In this document: piece by piece, positions 10,637 through 22,546 of the stretch
How positions within the stretch are numbered: position 1 is the first letter of the stretch
How the letters are laid out: every line of letters begins with the position of its first letter
NCBI GenBank assembly: GCA_020746875.1
Contig: JAGTJL010000003.1
Span: 1,488,001 to 1,552,000 of the forward strand
Direction of reading: 5' to 3'
Length of the DNA: 64,000 bases
Origin: Rhexocercosporidium sp. MPI-PUGE-AT-0058
Taxonomy: Eukaryota > Ascomycota > Leotiomycetes > Helotiales
Notes under the pieces: model-generated
The model's input: the letters and a program-made list of their open reading frames with translations, nothing else
What the model was told of the DNA's origin: nothing
Database searches by the model: none
Program-made: the position numbers and the translations under genes

Positions 10637-13066
10637 GTTGACGATTGGACTGAGACAGGTAGGATAGAGAGTGATGTTTAGAGGAGAACAAATGAAGTAT
10701 CTCAAGCAGAATAGAGAAGGTGTTAAGTAACCGTAGCGAAGGAGTTACCTATTGCTGGAGGCTGGGACAGTCTCTTTTAAAAAGGCTGGTTTGCGTGAAG
10801 GAAGTAAAAGGAAAACACATAGAGCGGGAAACCTTGTCTCTTAAGAAGCATAAAGGAAGAGCAAGCTGGTCATACTTCCCTAAACAGGGCTAATTCTAGG
10901 CTGGTGGAATCGCATATTGCTAGATCGGGATCCTCACATGATGAAGGAAGCATGGCCGTCAGATTGGCCAACATCACGTCGTTCAATAAAGGTGGCGAGA
11001 CTGCGTCGGGCTAGGAAATGCTTTTTGCTGGCTGGATTGTGAGTCTGAGGCCGGACAAGGACGTTTGCAAGATGGCTGGTTGATCTGGCAATAATAATCT
11101 GCATGAGCTACGTCGCTGCGGCCCAAGCACAAATCTGTTGTCGATTGGCTTTTCGCTTGTGAGCTTCACAGGGGGCCATGCACCAACTCCCTACCTCACC
11201 CTATGGATTTGGATGCAGCAACAAGCAACCCTGCTCGCACATCGGAGGGGGTCAGCTTTCCCGCCTCTCGTGTTGTCCGATTTCTTGAAACTCTGCGGGA
11301 CAACGAGGGGGGAGGACCGACCAGAAAGCAAGTTTTCATACGGATTAAGCTTCGTCTAGGAAAGTCTGTTGACTAGGAGGCTGCATGCCCCAGCTCTTGG
11401 GAATATCCTCAACGTGGGAAAACTTGCTCTTGAGGAGAAAGGCGAGAAGCCGAAACGGCTGCTACAACTGGGGCTCCAGTCCAGGTACACAGAGTACTCC
11501 ACACAACTCGGATTGTTGTGTTCTGCCAATTTCCAGCCTCATTTTGTTGCTTTGCATCTGTATAGACAGATTTATCAATCTCACAACATCAACATCAGTG
11601 TCGCTGAATATCGAAAAGTGCTTGTGCCGTTTGCTGCATGCGCCATGGCCAAGATCACCAGCCACTCCGTTATGCTCGCCAGCCAACACAGAGGTTGGCT
11701 GTCAGGCAGGTATTCAGGAACGGCCCCGGTCCCAACGCCTGTTCGACCAGTACTTAACGACATCGACATCATTGGCAGGGATTGGGCTTGGTACCGACTG
11801 GATAACACATGCATGTGTGGCACAGAACCCACAATCCTGCATGTGGCGGCGGGCCTTCTAGTGACGAGGTTGGTTTAATTCCTTTGTGCTGCAGTATGGA
11901 CGTCGCGGCACGACAAGAAACTGTCTGACAGCTGGCCGATGATAGCAATGAGACATCTCACTCTTTAGGGATTTCGTTGATTCGGAGTGCACGACTCGAA
12001 AGAGTACACTGCCGATATTGACTTTCACTATCATTTTTCAGTCCTTCATGTACTCTTCGGTCGCCCGGCAAGGAAATACGAGATATTCTGGCCGCTTGAC
12101 AGCACCACATTCCCTAAGTCTATACCTCGAGCTAAGAGCAATCCACTCAGTGAAGTCTAAAATGTGGGCCTTGTCAGTGCTGAGTCTTGAGGCAGGGGAT
12201 GAACAAGCACCTGGGGTAAGTTTAAAGTGCCAATGTCAAAGTCAGCACCCTACAGAGTAACAAGAAGACTGACCGTTAGCGTTTTGATCATTTGGATCTG
12301 TGAATCCGTCCTTCGGGATGCCTCGCCGTGCCTCCTCCTATAATTCTTGAATACATGTTTCCGTTGCGTGGCACGAAAATAGAAAAAGTCGCCCCACCCT
12401 CCCACACCTAAGCTCAAGGGTTCAATATTCGCTTACCAGTTTTTGGTGACTTATCAGAGGCGGGGGGGAAGAGGGAGAGGGGCAGCTCGATCGAATGTTC
12501 AAAATAAGGTACGTCATTTGAAAGCACTCCTAAACCTTCCCTTGATGAAAATTAATGACGATAAAAGCGAGAGTATAAAGTTCTCATGTTGACTTGAGCC
12601 TTTCTGAAGAATGCTTCAGTTCGGCAGGCGACAGACAGATCACTCGACCTCGGATTCCGATCGATGCCCTGCTCCTGCAAGTATATTCGCTCAAGATGCA
12701 GCCCAGACCATACTGCATAAGTGCGCTGTTGGCGCGCCGCAAATTTTCAGCGGTTCAATCCTTAAATTCATCTACAGTGGTGGCATGACGCCTGGTAGTA
12801 GAGCCTGGAGAAGGATTGAAATTTGTTGGTTTTGAGCGGGGAGGATCACATCTCATTCTGACTGCGAAGAAAGGTCTACCCACGGCGGAATTGCGTGATT
12901 GAAGTTGTGCCATGGCCTTCGGCTGGATGCACTTGTGCCATACGCCATCATCCACTGTGGTTAAGTGCAGATTCATGATCGGGCGCACAATGTGTGGCAG
13001 TAACCCAACATCAGCTCGTAAGACCGCATGTCTTGTACACCACACCTTCAGCCTCGTTCAATCCAC
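10637..13066. other. 2.4-kb region without supported gene
   Basis: The segment right of 10637 should contain the promoter of the GPI-protein gene. Two overlapping plus-strand frames of about 160 residues (11369-11878 and 11385-11861) lack domains, splice signals and a consistent composition. I treat the rest as non-coding. Polypurine runs occur near 12460-12480. Confidence 0.4.
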
Positions 13067-14944
13067 TCAATCATCGTCCTCATCTGTGCCACTGTCCCAG
13101 CCTTCCTCATAACCTTCGGCTATGTCGCCTAATGAATTGCTGAGCGCCTCCCGCTCGTCAACTCCCACTGCTCTACTGACAATGTACTGGAGGTGCTTGA
13201 TCCTAAGAGCTACTGTTGTGTCAGTTGATAGAGATGTGCTGACTCCCAGCGAAGATGTCGTGCTAGCATGAGCAAAAATGTGGGGAAAGCTGTCAAGCAG
13301 GGGATACGACAGGGATATTCTCGTCCTGCAGTCTCATTGGTAAGCAATATGCCTCAAAATCAGGAAACTGGAGAGATGTTGTGGTTGGCGCGGGGATACG
13401 AGGTCAAAATACTTTCCGATGAAGAAACAATAAACAGAAAATGATAGACCCACTGACTTTTGGATGATTGGAAACCCAGCGGCACGGCGCCGTGCTCGCT
13501 CATGCCCGGCTTCCTCGTCAGCTTCCTCAACCTCGTTCTCCTTCTGATCATCAGCCCGATATGTCTCGGCTTGACCAAACACATGAGGCTCCTTGACAGC
13601 TCGTCGGCCCCGGCTCTGTTCACCTGTTTCCGTAGGGAAGAAGTCCATGTCAAGTGTCTTCAACTCTTTATCCTCTGGGGACGGAATGTCCTCAATCCGT
13701 CTCTCTTGAGATGGGAGTCTTGTATCTCTGCTTTGTCCTCGGACTTCTAGCCTTGCCAAATTGTTTCCATTTGGTACCGACTTCTGATCAATACTCATCC
13801 GAAGTTTCGCAATGTTTTGGTTGCCATTGACGTTTAAAACATTGACAAGCTCGTCTAACGATTTCCGTCCAACGTTCTGTATTCTTAATCTTGACGGTAG
13901 AGTCATGGTCTCGTATGCTGTGGAGAGCAGGCCCCCAACGTTCCATCGGGATTTGGGATCGATCATGACATAACTAGGTAACATCATTGATGGAATCGTC
14001 ACGGGAACGAAAAGTGATGCCTGCGGTGCAATTTCTGATATAGATCTGGCTGTGTTTGACAGCTGGTTAAGCCGTTTCTCCTTTGACACGTCAGTGGCGG
14101 TACACGATGCAACATCCTACGGGTGAAAGAATCATACCCTCGGGATGGACTTGAAACCATCCTCCAATCCCCAGAAATAAACCGTTGTTTTGCCATACTC
14201 ATCCCTGATCCGATCCATGTATCTCGCTGCAAATCCTCCCCAGGCATCGTCAACCCCAGCGATCATTTGAATACCTTGCATATGATCGGCCTCTTCAGCA
14301 AAAGACCTCAAATCACGATCTAAAAGATCATGTTCTTTGTCGAGAGAGTTGAATAGCTCTTCCCCGACACTCCAATTCTCGAAGGGCATGAGGGCTGATC
14401 CCAATTCATACTCGTTGAGCTGGACGATGGACTTTGGGTGAAAATAAACACGGTTAAAATCAGACCAGTATCTCACAGACTCGATGGTCAGTGGTGGTGG
14501 CTCCATGCCTTGGTCGAGGCTTTGCTGGTAAGCACTTTGCTCGATTGCAGCTTGTTGCTGGACGATCGTTGGGCCGTTCCTGATCAATGTCAGTGCGTGA
14601 AAATTCAACATTCGATGAAGCTTACCATAGTCCTTGCGGGATACTTGGCTCCTCCATCTCGTACAGAGCATTGATTTTCCGCAGGGAGCCGAAGCCTCCC
14701 TTAAGGTCATAGATGAGCGTCCTTGGAGTGAAGGTCTCACTGCCATCAGCTCCTACACCAGGTCTGAAGTGGATATCATGGTCAACCAAAGATTCCTCGT
14801 CCCCGGAGTATGTGAAGTACGATTCCTGGCATGTGTCAGCCTCAGGTCCGATCTGAGAAAGGAACCTCTTACCTGAGTGTTCCAAAAATGCGTGGCAAGG
14901 TAGTTACTCCTTTGGCCAAGCTGGACGGTTATGATTTCGTGCAT
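13067..14944 (-). CDS. dml1: Dml1/misato family mitochondrial inheritance protein
   Basis: Five exons (14944-14873, 14825-14626, 14579-14138, 14080-13458, 13325-13067) join into a complete frame of 531 residues. The N-terminus [20 protein letters not shown] resembles the start of tubulin/misato proteins, and the GQRSN loop corresponds to the tubulin nucleotide-binding start. A segment with DHDIHFRPG and [16 protein letters not shown] follows, as in the misato segment II domain; later regions carry [12 protein letters not shown] and [20 protein letters not shown]. The C-terminus ([14 protein letters not shown], then [20 protein letters not shown] and an acidic tail) is typical of fungal Dml1. 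The family acts in mitochondrial partitioning and morphology. Introns 1-3 are 46-57 nt. The last is 132 nt with a less usual GTCAGT donor, chosen because it alone restores the conserved C-terminus in frame. Confidence 0.9.
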
Positions 14945-15530
14945 GACTGGTAGGCACGATTGCGACCACTACTCAAACTTTCGATATCGAGGTCTGGCTG
15001 TCTATCCTGACTTGAGTCCACTTGGAGTTGGGGGTGACAGAGCGGTACTTTATGTCCTATTCATGAAGGGCAGAGCTTCTTCTGCAGCCATTCATTCAAC
15101 AAACCGAAACAGTTTTCTCTTATCAATTTGCCTCAAAAGCGGTTATTGTTGTGTGAAGCAGTGCAGCTCCTGGAGAAAAGGTACCGAATCTGGAAGCCAA
15201 CGAAGGTCACGTGAGCTGGGTTTAAAGCTCCAGGTCGTTTTCGAGGTCCAAGTCTTTCTCCTGGTCCAACAACAACGCAAGGAACCAATTTCACGGTAGG
15301 TCCGAAGGCAGGTAGAGGTACCCCAATGGAAGTGCATCAAAGCCATCTACTTATCTTCTCATAAGTCAATCTCGATTTGGAATTCTAGCTCCTCTAAACG
15401 GCCGGACCCCGCATTAATTTCGTCACTGATGCTCCCTTTCTTCATTTGAGGCTCGAGTTTCTTTGCTCGCGCCTATTACACTGTATCCCAAGATATTTGA
15501 ACATTTGACTCAATTCCTTTAACTGTCACT
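14945..15530. promoter_or_regulatory. Divergent promoter region, dml1 / AhpC-TSA-like gene
   Basis: About 590 bases separate the start codons of two divergently transcribed genes, so both promoters must lie here. No specific binding site is claimed. Confidence 0.5.
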
Positions 15531-16171
15531 ATGACATTTCAACAAGAACTCAGTAGCTGGGCGCCTCCCACTTCTGTCGCTATACCTCCCGTCCCAGAAG
15601 TTTGTACCAAAGCACCATCGACATCAGAGCTCTCTTTCCCAACCCAAGATGGAAAGCCGACCGTCATCACATTCCTCCGACACTGTGGCTGTCCCTGTAC
15701 ATCTGCCTCCATCATCAGCACATCCTCCATCAATACAACCAAGCTAACGCTCCTTTAGTCGCCGAAAAGACTTTTCTCTCCCTCCGCGATCTCTCCGTCA
15801 AAGATACCTCGAAGAACTACATAGCAGTCTCCCACTCTTCCGACTCAGCGACCAAAAACTGGCTCAGCTCTGTAAGCGGTGAAGGAAATATCCGCGTTAT
15901 CGTCGACGAGAAACGAGAGCTGTATGGCAAATGGGGATTGGGTGTATCGAGTGCATGGCATGTATTGAACCCGTGGTCTTTGTACGCGATGTATACGCTG
16001 GGGAAGAAGGAAGGGATCTGGAATAAGCCTACAGAGAGTGGTTCGAGATGGCAGACAAGCGGCAGCTTTGCTGTGGGTCAGGATGGAGCGGTCAAGTGGG
16101 TTGCTGTTCCGAAGGCTGCGGATGAAGTGCCAGACTTTGAAGAGGCAGCGAAGGCTTTGAGTGGTGCTTGA
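15531..16171 (+). CDS. Thioredoxin-fold AhpC/TSA-like (peroxiredoxin-like) protein
   Basis: Two exons, 15531-15696 and 15759-16171, with a 62-nt intron (GTACAT...TTTAG), encode 192 residues. The splice joins codons to give the motif RHCGCPFAEKTFLSLRDL, with Cys52 and Cys54 at the place where thioredoxin-fold peroxiredoxin-like proteins hold their redox cysteine, after the first beta strand (PTVITFLR). The second half keeps the fold: a strand with IRVIVDEKRELYGKWGLG, then GSRWQTSGSFAVGQDGAVKW, the usual final strands where a cis-Pro/Gly loop packs against the active site. This matches the AhpC-TSA_2-type fungal family. The predicted role is thiol-dependent redox chemistry in the cytosol. The substrate is unknown. 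There is no signal peptide or targeting sequence. Without the splice the frame would stop just after the motif. Confidence 0.85.
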
Positions 16172-16647
16172 GGGCGTGTTTAATGGGGTCGTTAATTACG
16201 AGAGGGTGATTTTGGGCCATGCATGTATGGGGAAGAGGCTCTGATTGCCCACAAGAGTGCCGTCATAATGGATCATCTGTTGGTAAGTCAGCATTGTGCT
16301 GTATGATGGATGTAATTTGTGATGATGTAGACTGGCAGTAGCTCATTCGAAGTTCAATAATGATCAAAGTCGTCGATTTGACGAAGATGGTTCGACCTCG
16401 AGGTCCCTGTTCCTTTTCTGGCCAAAGTCTTTTCACAAAGTTTTGAAGTTACATTTGGCGCTGGAACATTGATACTGCCACGATTGCACCCGCCTACGAT
16501 TTTGATACTGTCCATTAGCATGAACCAGAACATGCGGCCTAAAGCCTCTCACTGAGAGCCACCACGATTTGAATCTCGTTAGATATCCAGACAGTAATCC
16601 CACGTAACCAAACATCCACTACAAAGCCAAGAATATGCCTAGCACAG
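16172..16647. other. Intergenic, 3' regions
   Basis: About 475 bases downstream of the AhpC/TSA-like gene and downstream of the decayed minus-strand locus. No gene is seen. Confidence 0.4.
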
Positions 16648-18187
16648 CTAGTAGCTGTGGCCACTTTCATACCATGCAATTAGATCTCGGACATGCAGTT
16701 CCTCTACTGGGTCAAGATTGTCAATAGTGATTCCAGCATTAAGGCCAGCTAGGGCACTCATCAGAACGACATTGTTGTTACAAGTAGCTGCTTCGGTCAT
16801 ATCGTTCAAGGAGTGCTGAACCAACCTAGTCAATGGGCGGCTGGTGAGGACAGCGCGACCAGTATAAAGAGAAAGAATATGCTCATGCATCTCGCCACTG
16901 GCAGCGGGTGGTAGATTCTAGGTGCTAGCACGACGAGATTCATCCTCTGAAACAAATAGACCTTTCTCGGAGTCTGGGTCATCGTCGATAATGTTTCTAA
17001 TCGTCGTCTCTTCTTCCTCGTCTATCTTACGGCCATGATTCTTGTATTCTTCGATATCAGAAATCTAGTCAAACAGCGAGTCAACTCCGCCTTCTTCGTC
17101 CAAGTAGTTCTCCTTGCTAGCCGTTCTAGCCGTAGACGATGTCTTGTCTTAGACGTCGGATGCTGCTCACAGATACCTCAAAGCTTTAGCTTCAACCGTC
17201 TTCTACTTTCGAGCCCGAATCTTTCCCTTGTTCTTCACTTCTAAGTTCTTCCAAGTGAATTTGCGTGTGGGATGATCTGAGCTACGAATACGCTTCCACT
17301 CTGGCATCGGTTAGCAAATCCTCAAGATTGACTCAGCACAAGGTATTGTAGATGAGAAGACTACCCGACAGCCATTATCCCAATGTCTTTAACATTCAAG
17401 GCCAGCACACCGTTGTACATGGTGTGATATCCGGATTATCTATTCGCCGCTTCCGATTCACGACAAGATATTTCTTTTTAGAAACTCATCATTTTGACAC
17501 CTTTAGTAATATCAAGAGAAAACTGCGGACTTACTACTACTAGTAGTAAGCTTAATACAACTCTTTTTGGGACGAGCTGCCGCTGCAATGGTACGCATCT
17601 CATCCTCCTTTGCAGGGGCATCGCGTGACTTTGAGTAAACAACGGTTTTCAAGGGGTTCTTGTCCGATGCATTGGGCGAGCCTTTAGGCGTAGGCTTTGG
17701 CATGGCATTCAACTTGGCTAAGTTGACTGTCTCTGTAGTTATCTTCGAGCTGAAGAATCTCGAAGTCAGCGATGTTGTTTCACAGTCTGGGGACGTTCGA
17801 GTCCAGCAGAGTCCGCAGAGAGAATGGTCGCGGCTGGAGTACTGACCTCTAAAAGGATGCCTTTGCTGAATCCTTAGATATCTCTGCACGTAGAAGAAGC
17901 TGCTGTTGGAATACTGATGGGTCTAGGTGTCGGAGCTGTCAGGTATCGAACAATTTGGTCTCCGGGAGAATCGAAGAAGCGAGAGAGGAAAGAACATACG
18001 CAATGATTCCTGGTTTCAAGTTAGCACTTGGACTATCTAGTGGCGTAGTAGAACTGTTCTCGACCTCAGGCTCGCTGTTGCTACTAGTGCGCACAGTGCG
18101 CTTTGCACGAGCCTTCCTGACCTTGGGGCCAACAAAGTTTGGGTTGCTGGCATCGAGCGGATCAAGAGAGACGTAGATACACGGCAT
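16648..18187 (-). pseudogene. Decayed gene of unknown family
   Basis: The minus strand reads as a broken coding region. It opens with ATG at 18187 (MPCIYVSLDPLDASNPNF, then a KVRKARAKRTVRT basic stretch). A plausible intron (GTATGT donor near 18000) leads into FFYVQRYLRIQQRHPF and a Lys/Ser/Pro-rich segment to about 17512. Further down are coding-like fragments: YHTMYNGVLALNVKDIGIMA near 17370-17440, a very acidic block around 16950-17090, and finally 80 open codons (16890-16648) ending LHVRDLIAWYESGHSY. In-frame stops split these fragments (for example TAG after SLFD, TGA after SQS), and several look like CAG>TAG or CGA>TGA changes. The order and strand are consistent with one ancestral gene. 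The family is unknown. A live gene with several unusual introns is the alternative. Confidence 0.5.
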
Positions 18188-18646
18188 TGTTGTTGATGCT
18201 AATCGGTATTCTGAGAGACGAAATGTGAGAAACACACGCACAGAAAGAGCTGGGTGTCCAGGTGTTTGTTCTTGATGAGGAAGGAGCAGGTCTTGCTTTG
18301 AGCGAGCAACGGTTAGAGCTTGCGCGAGAAGTAAACAAAACAAAAACCGCGTGCCGACCACTTCGCTTGATCAACGGCAATATTGCGCTTTTACTGGCAA
18401 CGATTGGTAGTATGAGAGGTGGCACGGAAATTCTGTCACAGTTTCGATTTATTATCATAGTTTGGTGGGAAAGGGGGTCTTGTAAAAGTTTGCACGATTT
18501 GTCTAATCTACGCACGCGCCTTATCATATCCCGTCTTGAATATGGATCAAGAAGATCAACGTTCCATGAGAAGATGCAAATTCAAATAAGTCCAGCACAG
18601 GGAAGAAGATGTGTTGTTTGTATGAAATGAGAACTTCCGCGAAACG
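18188..18646. other. Intergenic region
   Basis: About 460 bases between the start of the decayed locus and the 3' end of the aminotransferase gene. No gene is seen. Confidence 0.4.
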
Positions 18647-20197
18647 TCATATCACAATCCGTGGATCCATGATCTCCCGAAAGACGTGGCGAACGACATC
18701 TGATGTCACCTGGGCAATGTGCTCAGCATCAGCCTGTGTGATGTTGTATGGTGGTGCTAATATAACGTGATCGCCTGAGATGCCATCGAAGGTTCCCGTG
18801 CCCGGGTACATCGTCATGTTGAATGGCGCTGATATCGCGGTATCATGAACCTTCTGTGCAATTCCCATCTTCAGCGCAAAGGGTTCCTTGGTCTCTTTGT
18901 CCTTAACGAATTCGACGCCCCAGAAGAGACCTCGTCCACGGATGTCGCCAACATTTGGATGGTCCCCTAAAAGAGTCTTGAGACGCTTTTCGAGGTAGGC
19001 GCCTTGGTTTCGAACATTGTCGATCAAGTGCTCTTCGCGCTTGATTCTTTGAACTTCCAAGGCTGCGGCAGCTTGAATGGGCATGCCCTGGTATGTTTGT
19101 CCGTGGATAAACTGTCCACCACCATCCAACAACGCATTGACGACCTTGTGGGAAATCAAGACTGCTGCAATGGGCTGGTAGCCAGCACCAAGGCCCTTAC
19201 CGATCGTTTGAAGGTCAGGAACGATATCCTCATCTTGCCAAGCATGCAGAGTACCACAACGGCCCATACCACTCATGACCTCATCTAGGATGAAGAGTGC
19301 TCCATGCTTGTGACAGACATCTCTCATCGCCTTTAAGTAGCCCGGGACAGCTGGAACACAGCCTAGGGCGGCCCCCACGACTGGCTCTGCGATGAAACCA
19401 ACAACTGTCTCCGGACCCAGTTCGTGGAACTTCACCTCTAGCTCTGCCGCCTTTCTAGCCACAAACCCAGCGTCAGATTCCCCATCTTGGCGCTGCCGGT
19501 ACGCATTGCAAGGAGATACATGATGCACATTGCCCATCAGGAAGGGTGTGTATGGTGCTCTCCGGGCCACATGGCCAGATATACCCAAAGCGCCAATGGT
19601 ATTGCCATGGTAGGAGTGCTCGCGGGCAATGAAGTTCACACGAGAGGTTTTCTTGTCGTTCTCGTAGAAGTATTGGCGAGCAAGCTTGACAGTTGCTTCC
19701 ATTGCCTCAGAGCCTAGTTTTGCATCAGTAACGTACGAAGTAGGAACAAGGCGACGTCGAGGCTTACCTGAGCCAGTCAAGTAGACTCGAGCCATCTTCC
19801 CTTCGGTGCCATCGATCAACTCCTTGCAGAGCTTTTCGACAATGTCAGAACCCCAGAAGGTTGAGGCGAGGTAAGGGACCCCAGTAGTCAGCTGAGCCGT
19901 GATGGCATCAATGACTCTTTGATTACCATGTCCCAAGCAGGATACTGCGGCTCCTGATGTGGCATCGAAGATAGTACGGCCATCAGTAAGGTGAAGATAA
20001 TTGCCTTTGCCGCTTTTGACAACGGGGAAGGACTTGTGAAGGTTTCTGTCGAGGAGAAACTCGGTCTTCTTCCAAGCGTCCGAAGAGGAATAGCCGTTCG
20101 ACATAGTGAGATGTTCTCTGGGAAGTCGACCGCCCTTCGAAGGAATGGTGGTTGAAGTCTCATGATAGTCAACTTCGGCGACAGCAGAAGGGGCCAT
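18647..20197 (-). CDS. Class-III PLP-dependent aminotransferase
   Basis: Two exons, 20197-19768 and 19713-18647, give 498 residues. The 54-nt intron (GTAAGC...AACTAG) is a multiple of three and contains no stop, so an unspliced frame also reads through; splicing is preferred because it restores the conserved VYLTGSGSEAMEATVKLAR block. Class-III landmarks are present in order: GSGSEAMEA (PLP phosphate), REHSYHGNTIGALGISG (cofactor-stacking aromatic and following loop), AEPVVGA, LFILDEVMSGMGRCG (the Asp binding the pyridine nitrogen), and TIGKGLGAGYQPI with the Schiff-base lysine. The C-terminus has GDIRGRGLFWGVEFV and APPYNIT. The family moves amino groups from omega-amino acids or amines to a 2-oxo acid. 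The amine substrate cannot be named. The ATG ending at 20197 is chosen because the upstream extension is not protein-like and begins at TTG. Confidence 0.9.
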   Translation of the reverse strand: MAPSAVAEVDYHETSTTIPSKGGRLPREHLTMSNGYSSSDAWKKTEFLLDRNLHKSFPVVKSGKGNYLHLTDGRTIFDATSGAAVSCLGHGNQRVIDAITAQLTTGVPYLASTFWGSDIVEKLCKELIDGTEGKMARVYLTGSGKPRRRLVPTSYVTDAKLGSEAMEATVKLARQYFYENDKKTSRVNFIAREHSYHGNTIGALGISGHVARRAPYTPFLMGNVHHVSPCNAYRQRQDGESDAGFVARKAAELEVKFHELGPETVVGFIAEPVVGAALGCVPAVPGYLKAMRDVCHKHGALFILDEVMSGMGRCGTLHAWQDEDIVPDLQTIGKGLGAGYQPIAAVLISHKVVNALLDGGGQFIHGQTYQGMPIQAAAALEVQRIKREEHLIDNVRNQGAYLEKRLKTLLGDHPNVGDIRGRGLFWGVEFVKDKETKEPFALKMGIAQKVHDTAISAPFNMTMYPGTGTFDGISGDHVILAPPYNITQADAEHIAQVTSDVVRHVFREIMDPRIVI

Positions 20198-21016
20198 GAT
20201 GAATATCGACTGATGCTCGTGAGGCAAGAGATGAAAGGTAAGCAAGAACGTGTGGCTCTTAAGTACTACTTGTATGAAAGAAGTCAATCGAAAAGAAGAA
20301 TCAAGTAAAGTAGATAGCCCTCGCAGACAAAGGTGATCATGGGTATAAGGATGAATGGAGAAGGGGCTTCCGAGGGAAGGAACGGAAGCTTTTATCTCTT
20401 CCTTTCTTTCGTCTCTTGATACAGTCTGGGAAAATACGTGGACGTTCAATGAAGAAGGCGCCTTAATATAGACAGGAAGCAGGATAGATACAAGCAGGGC
20501 GAGAATCGGCAGTAAGTGGGCCAGTGCTAATGAGAAAAGAAAGAGCAGCGGCTAGATCCACGACTGGGCCATGATAAGGTTCCTAGAGTGGGATTGACTG
20601 GGTCAACTGGACCACCAGACTACTGGTAGGTCAACATGTGTCCCTTGTTGTGCATCTATCTGTCTATCTCATACTGCCCGGAAGCCCTAGCAGAGAGGGA
20701 GGTGCAAATCGCAGTGGGGGAACTGGGAACTACTCAGGGCAAACTAAACTTTTAGTCTCCGTCTAGGTTGAGTGTAGTCTGGCCGTTGTAGACTTCTTTC
20801 CGAGGGAGATTTCCGAGATATCCTCACCGTCTTCGGCGTCCATTCCGAGCAACACGACTCGCTCACTACTCGTCTGCTTGCTGTTGACCGCCGTCAGAAG
20901 TGGACATCGTGAGAGCTCCCTCCCCCACGATTCAACTCCCTCTGCCGTCGCCACACCACCACTCGAAAGGCCTGCCTTCCCGCGACTGCTGCTTGTGCCA
21001 TCCATGCCCCTTGGTG

Positions 21017-21053
21017 CTCCCCTCCCTCCCTCCCTCCCTCCCTCTTCCCCTCT
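21017..21053. repeat. CCCT microsatellite
   Basis: A near-perfect run of CCCT units on the plus strand. It lies in non-coding sequence. Confidence 0.8.
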
Positions 21054-22523
21054 GTGTGGAGGGGCAAACGGCCGCCATCAAGATCCTAGTGACACGATCT
21101 GAAGGTAATGTACGCAACCGAGCGCCGTTAGTTAGTTACACTTCATCCATCCCTACCTAGGGCACCTCCCCTCCCTCCCTCCCTGACATCCCCTGCTTGT
21201 CTTGCCCTGGCCTACCATTCCCATCTACTGGCCTGCAGACGTAGGTACTGTGTCCAGGAAATGAGATGAGGGAAGCAGATATGCTGGCTGCGCTGGACGG
21301 CCACATGTGCTGCCGTCCCGGGATGCATCCCATTGCATCGCATCACAGTGCATGCCTCCTGCTACTACGAATCGAGTAGCCACAACACCGCCGGTGTGCT
21401 CGGTATTGTTGAACCTTGGGCGCCAAACTTGGCAATCTTCAGACCACCTGGCGCATGCTTCGAGCTCGAGGCCGACATCTGGTCTGGTTTCCAGGGTATC
21501 ACTGATTACCCGGCCGCAGAGCACATGTCGGTTGACGGAAATTTGTTGAACTCGGACCCCACTTACCGATGTTATCAGATGCTACCGAGTCAAATGAATG
21601 GCCGCCCCCCAAGGATTGACGGAAGGAGTCCATGTGAAGTGAAGAAAGAACAGTGTCCATTCATTCTGAATGGCTCGAGGCTTACCGATGCCATCAATCA
21701 TGTTCCTAGGGCTCCATGTACCTGGCTGACTCGAGTACCAGCTCGGTCTCCAGGTTCCCCTCCTCTCGCCTCCTTGTCAACTGCATCTCATCTTCAACGC
21801 TCCTTGGGAGTCTATTTAATCGATTCGGGGCCAATGGGCTTACTTGGCCAATTCGATGCTGGCACTTCATGCAGCGGCAGTAGATCGATGCAGCCAGGCG
21901 CAAGGGCCATGCGACATCTACTGATCTTTACGGAGTACATTCGAGGGAGTTGGCCGACAAGTCGTTCTCTTTCCCTCCCTTGCTGCCGTCGACGACCTGG
22001 TATAGGCTCTGCTCTCGGACGGGAAGTATGTACGGCTTTCACTCATTAGCGAGCGACCGGCCCTCAGACTGGCCACTCTGATCATCCCATTAATGTGCAA
22101 CGGTCCGTCGCATCCAGCCCAGTGCCCCTTCTGGTACCCAAGCATTTCTTTTGTTTTGACTGCGAGACCCCTGTGCAGTCGACTACCGAGGTGTGTTACA
22201 TACAGTGAGGGGTAGGCTTGTAATGGTTGAAAGGCTGCTGGTCAAAGGCAAAGGCCACAGCAGTCCGTCTGAAGACCTCGAAGGTCGATTTAAAGGAGAT
22301 CCTGTGTAACCATCCTATCCCATTTATTACTAGCCTTGGTGGGCAACCGCAACTTGTCGATAAACTTGTGGATATTCACATTCTTCATCCCATCTTCTTT
22401 CATCACACTACGACGCAAAAAGTCTTGCAGAAGACCTGACGAATTGAATTATCATGACATGTACAACCCGGAACCCTGCATAGATGAGACTGAGCGGTGT
22501 CGAAAGTGAAGACAACAAGTATT

Positions 22524-22546
22524 GTATGGTATGGTATGGTATGGTA
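22524..22546. repeat. TATGG pentanucleotide microsatellite
   Basis: Four to five tandem TATGG units in the gene-poor stretch. No coding context. Confidence 0.8.

Noticed and set aside
11369..11878. Two overlapping plus-strand frames of about 160-170 codons
   Set aside because: Being open in two frames at once is a chance effect. Neither shows a conserved motif, signal peptide or splice support.
6692..20197. Possible secondary-metabolite cluster (MFS transporter plus aminotransferase)
   Set aside because: No polyketide synthase, NRPS, terpene synthase or pathway regulator lies nearby, and dml1 sits between them.
20198..20449. 84-codon N-terminal extension of the aminotransferase
   Set aside because: It starts from TTG, has no targeting-sequence character and precedes a good ATG. 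It is probably leader sequence.
21333..22049. 238-codon plus-strand frame
   Set aside because: Residue composition is random-like, it begins in non-coding-looking sequence and has no recognisable domain. It could still be lineage-specific.
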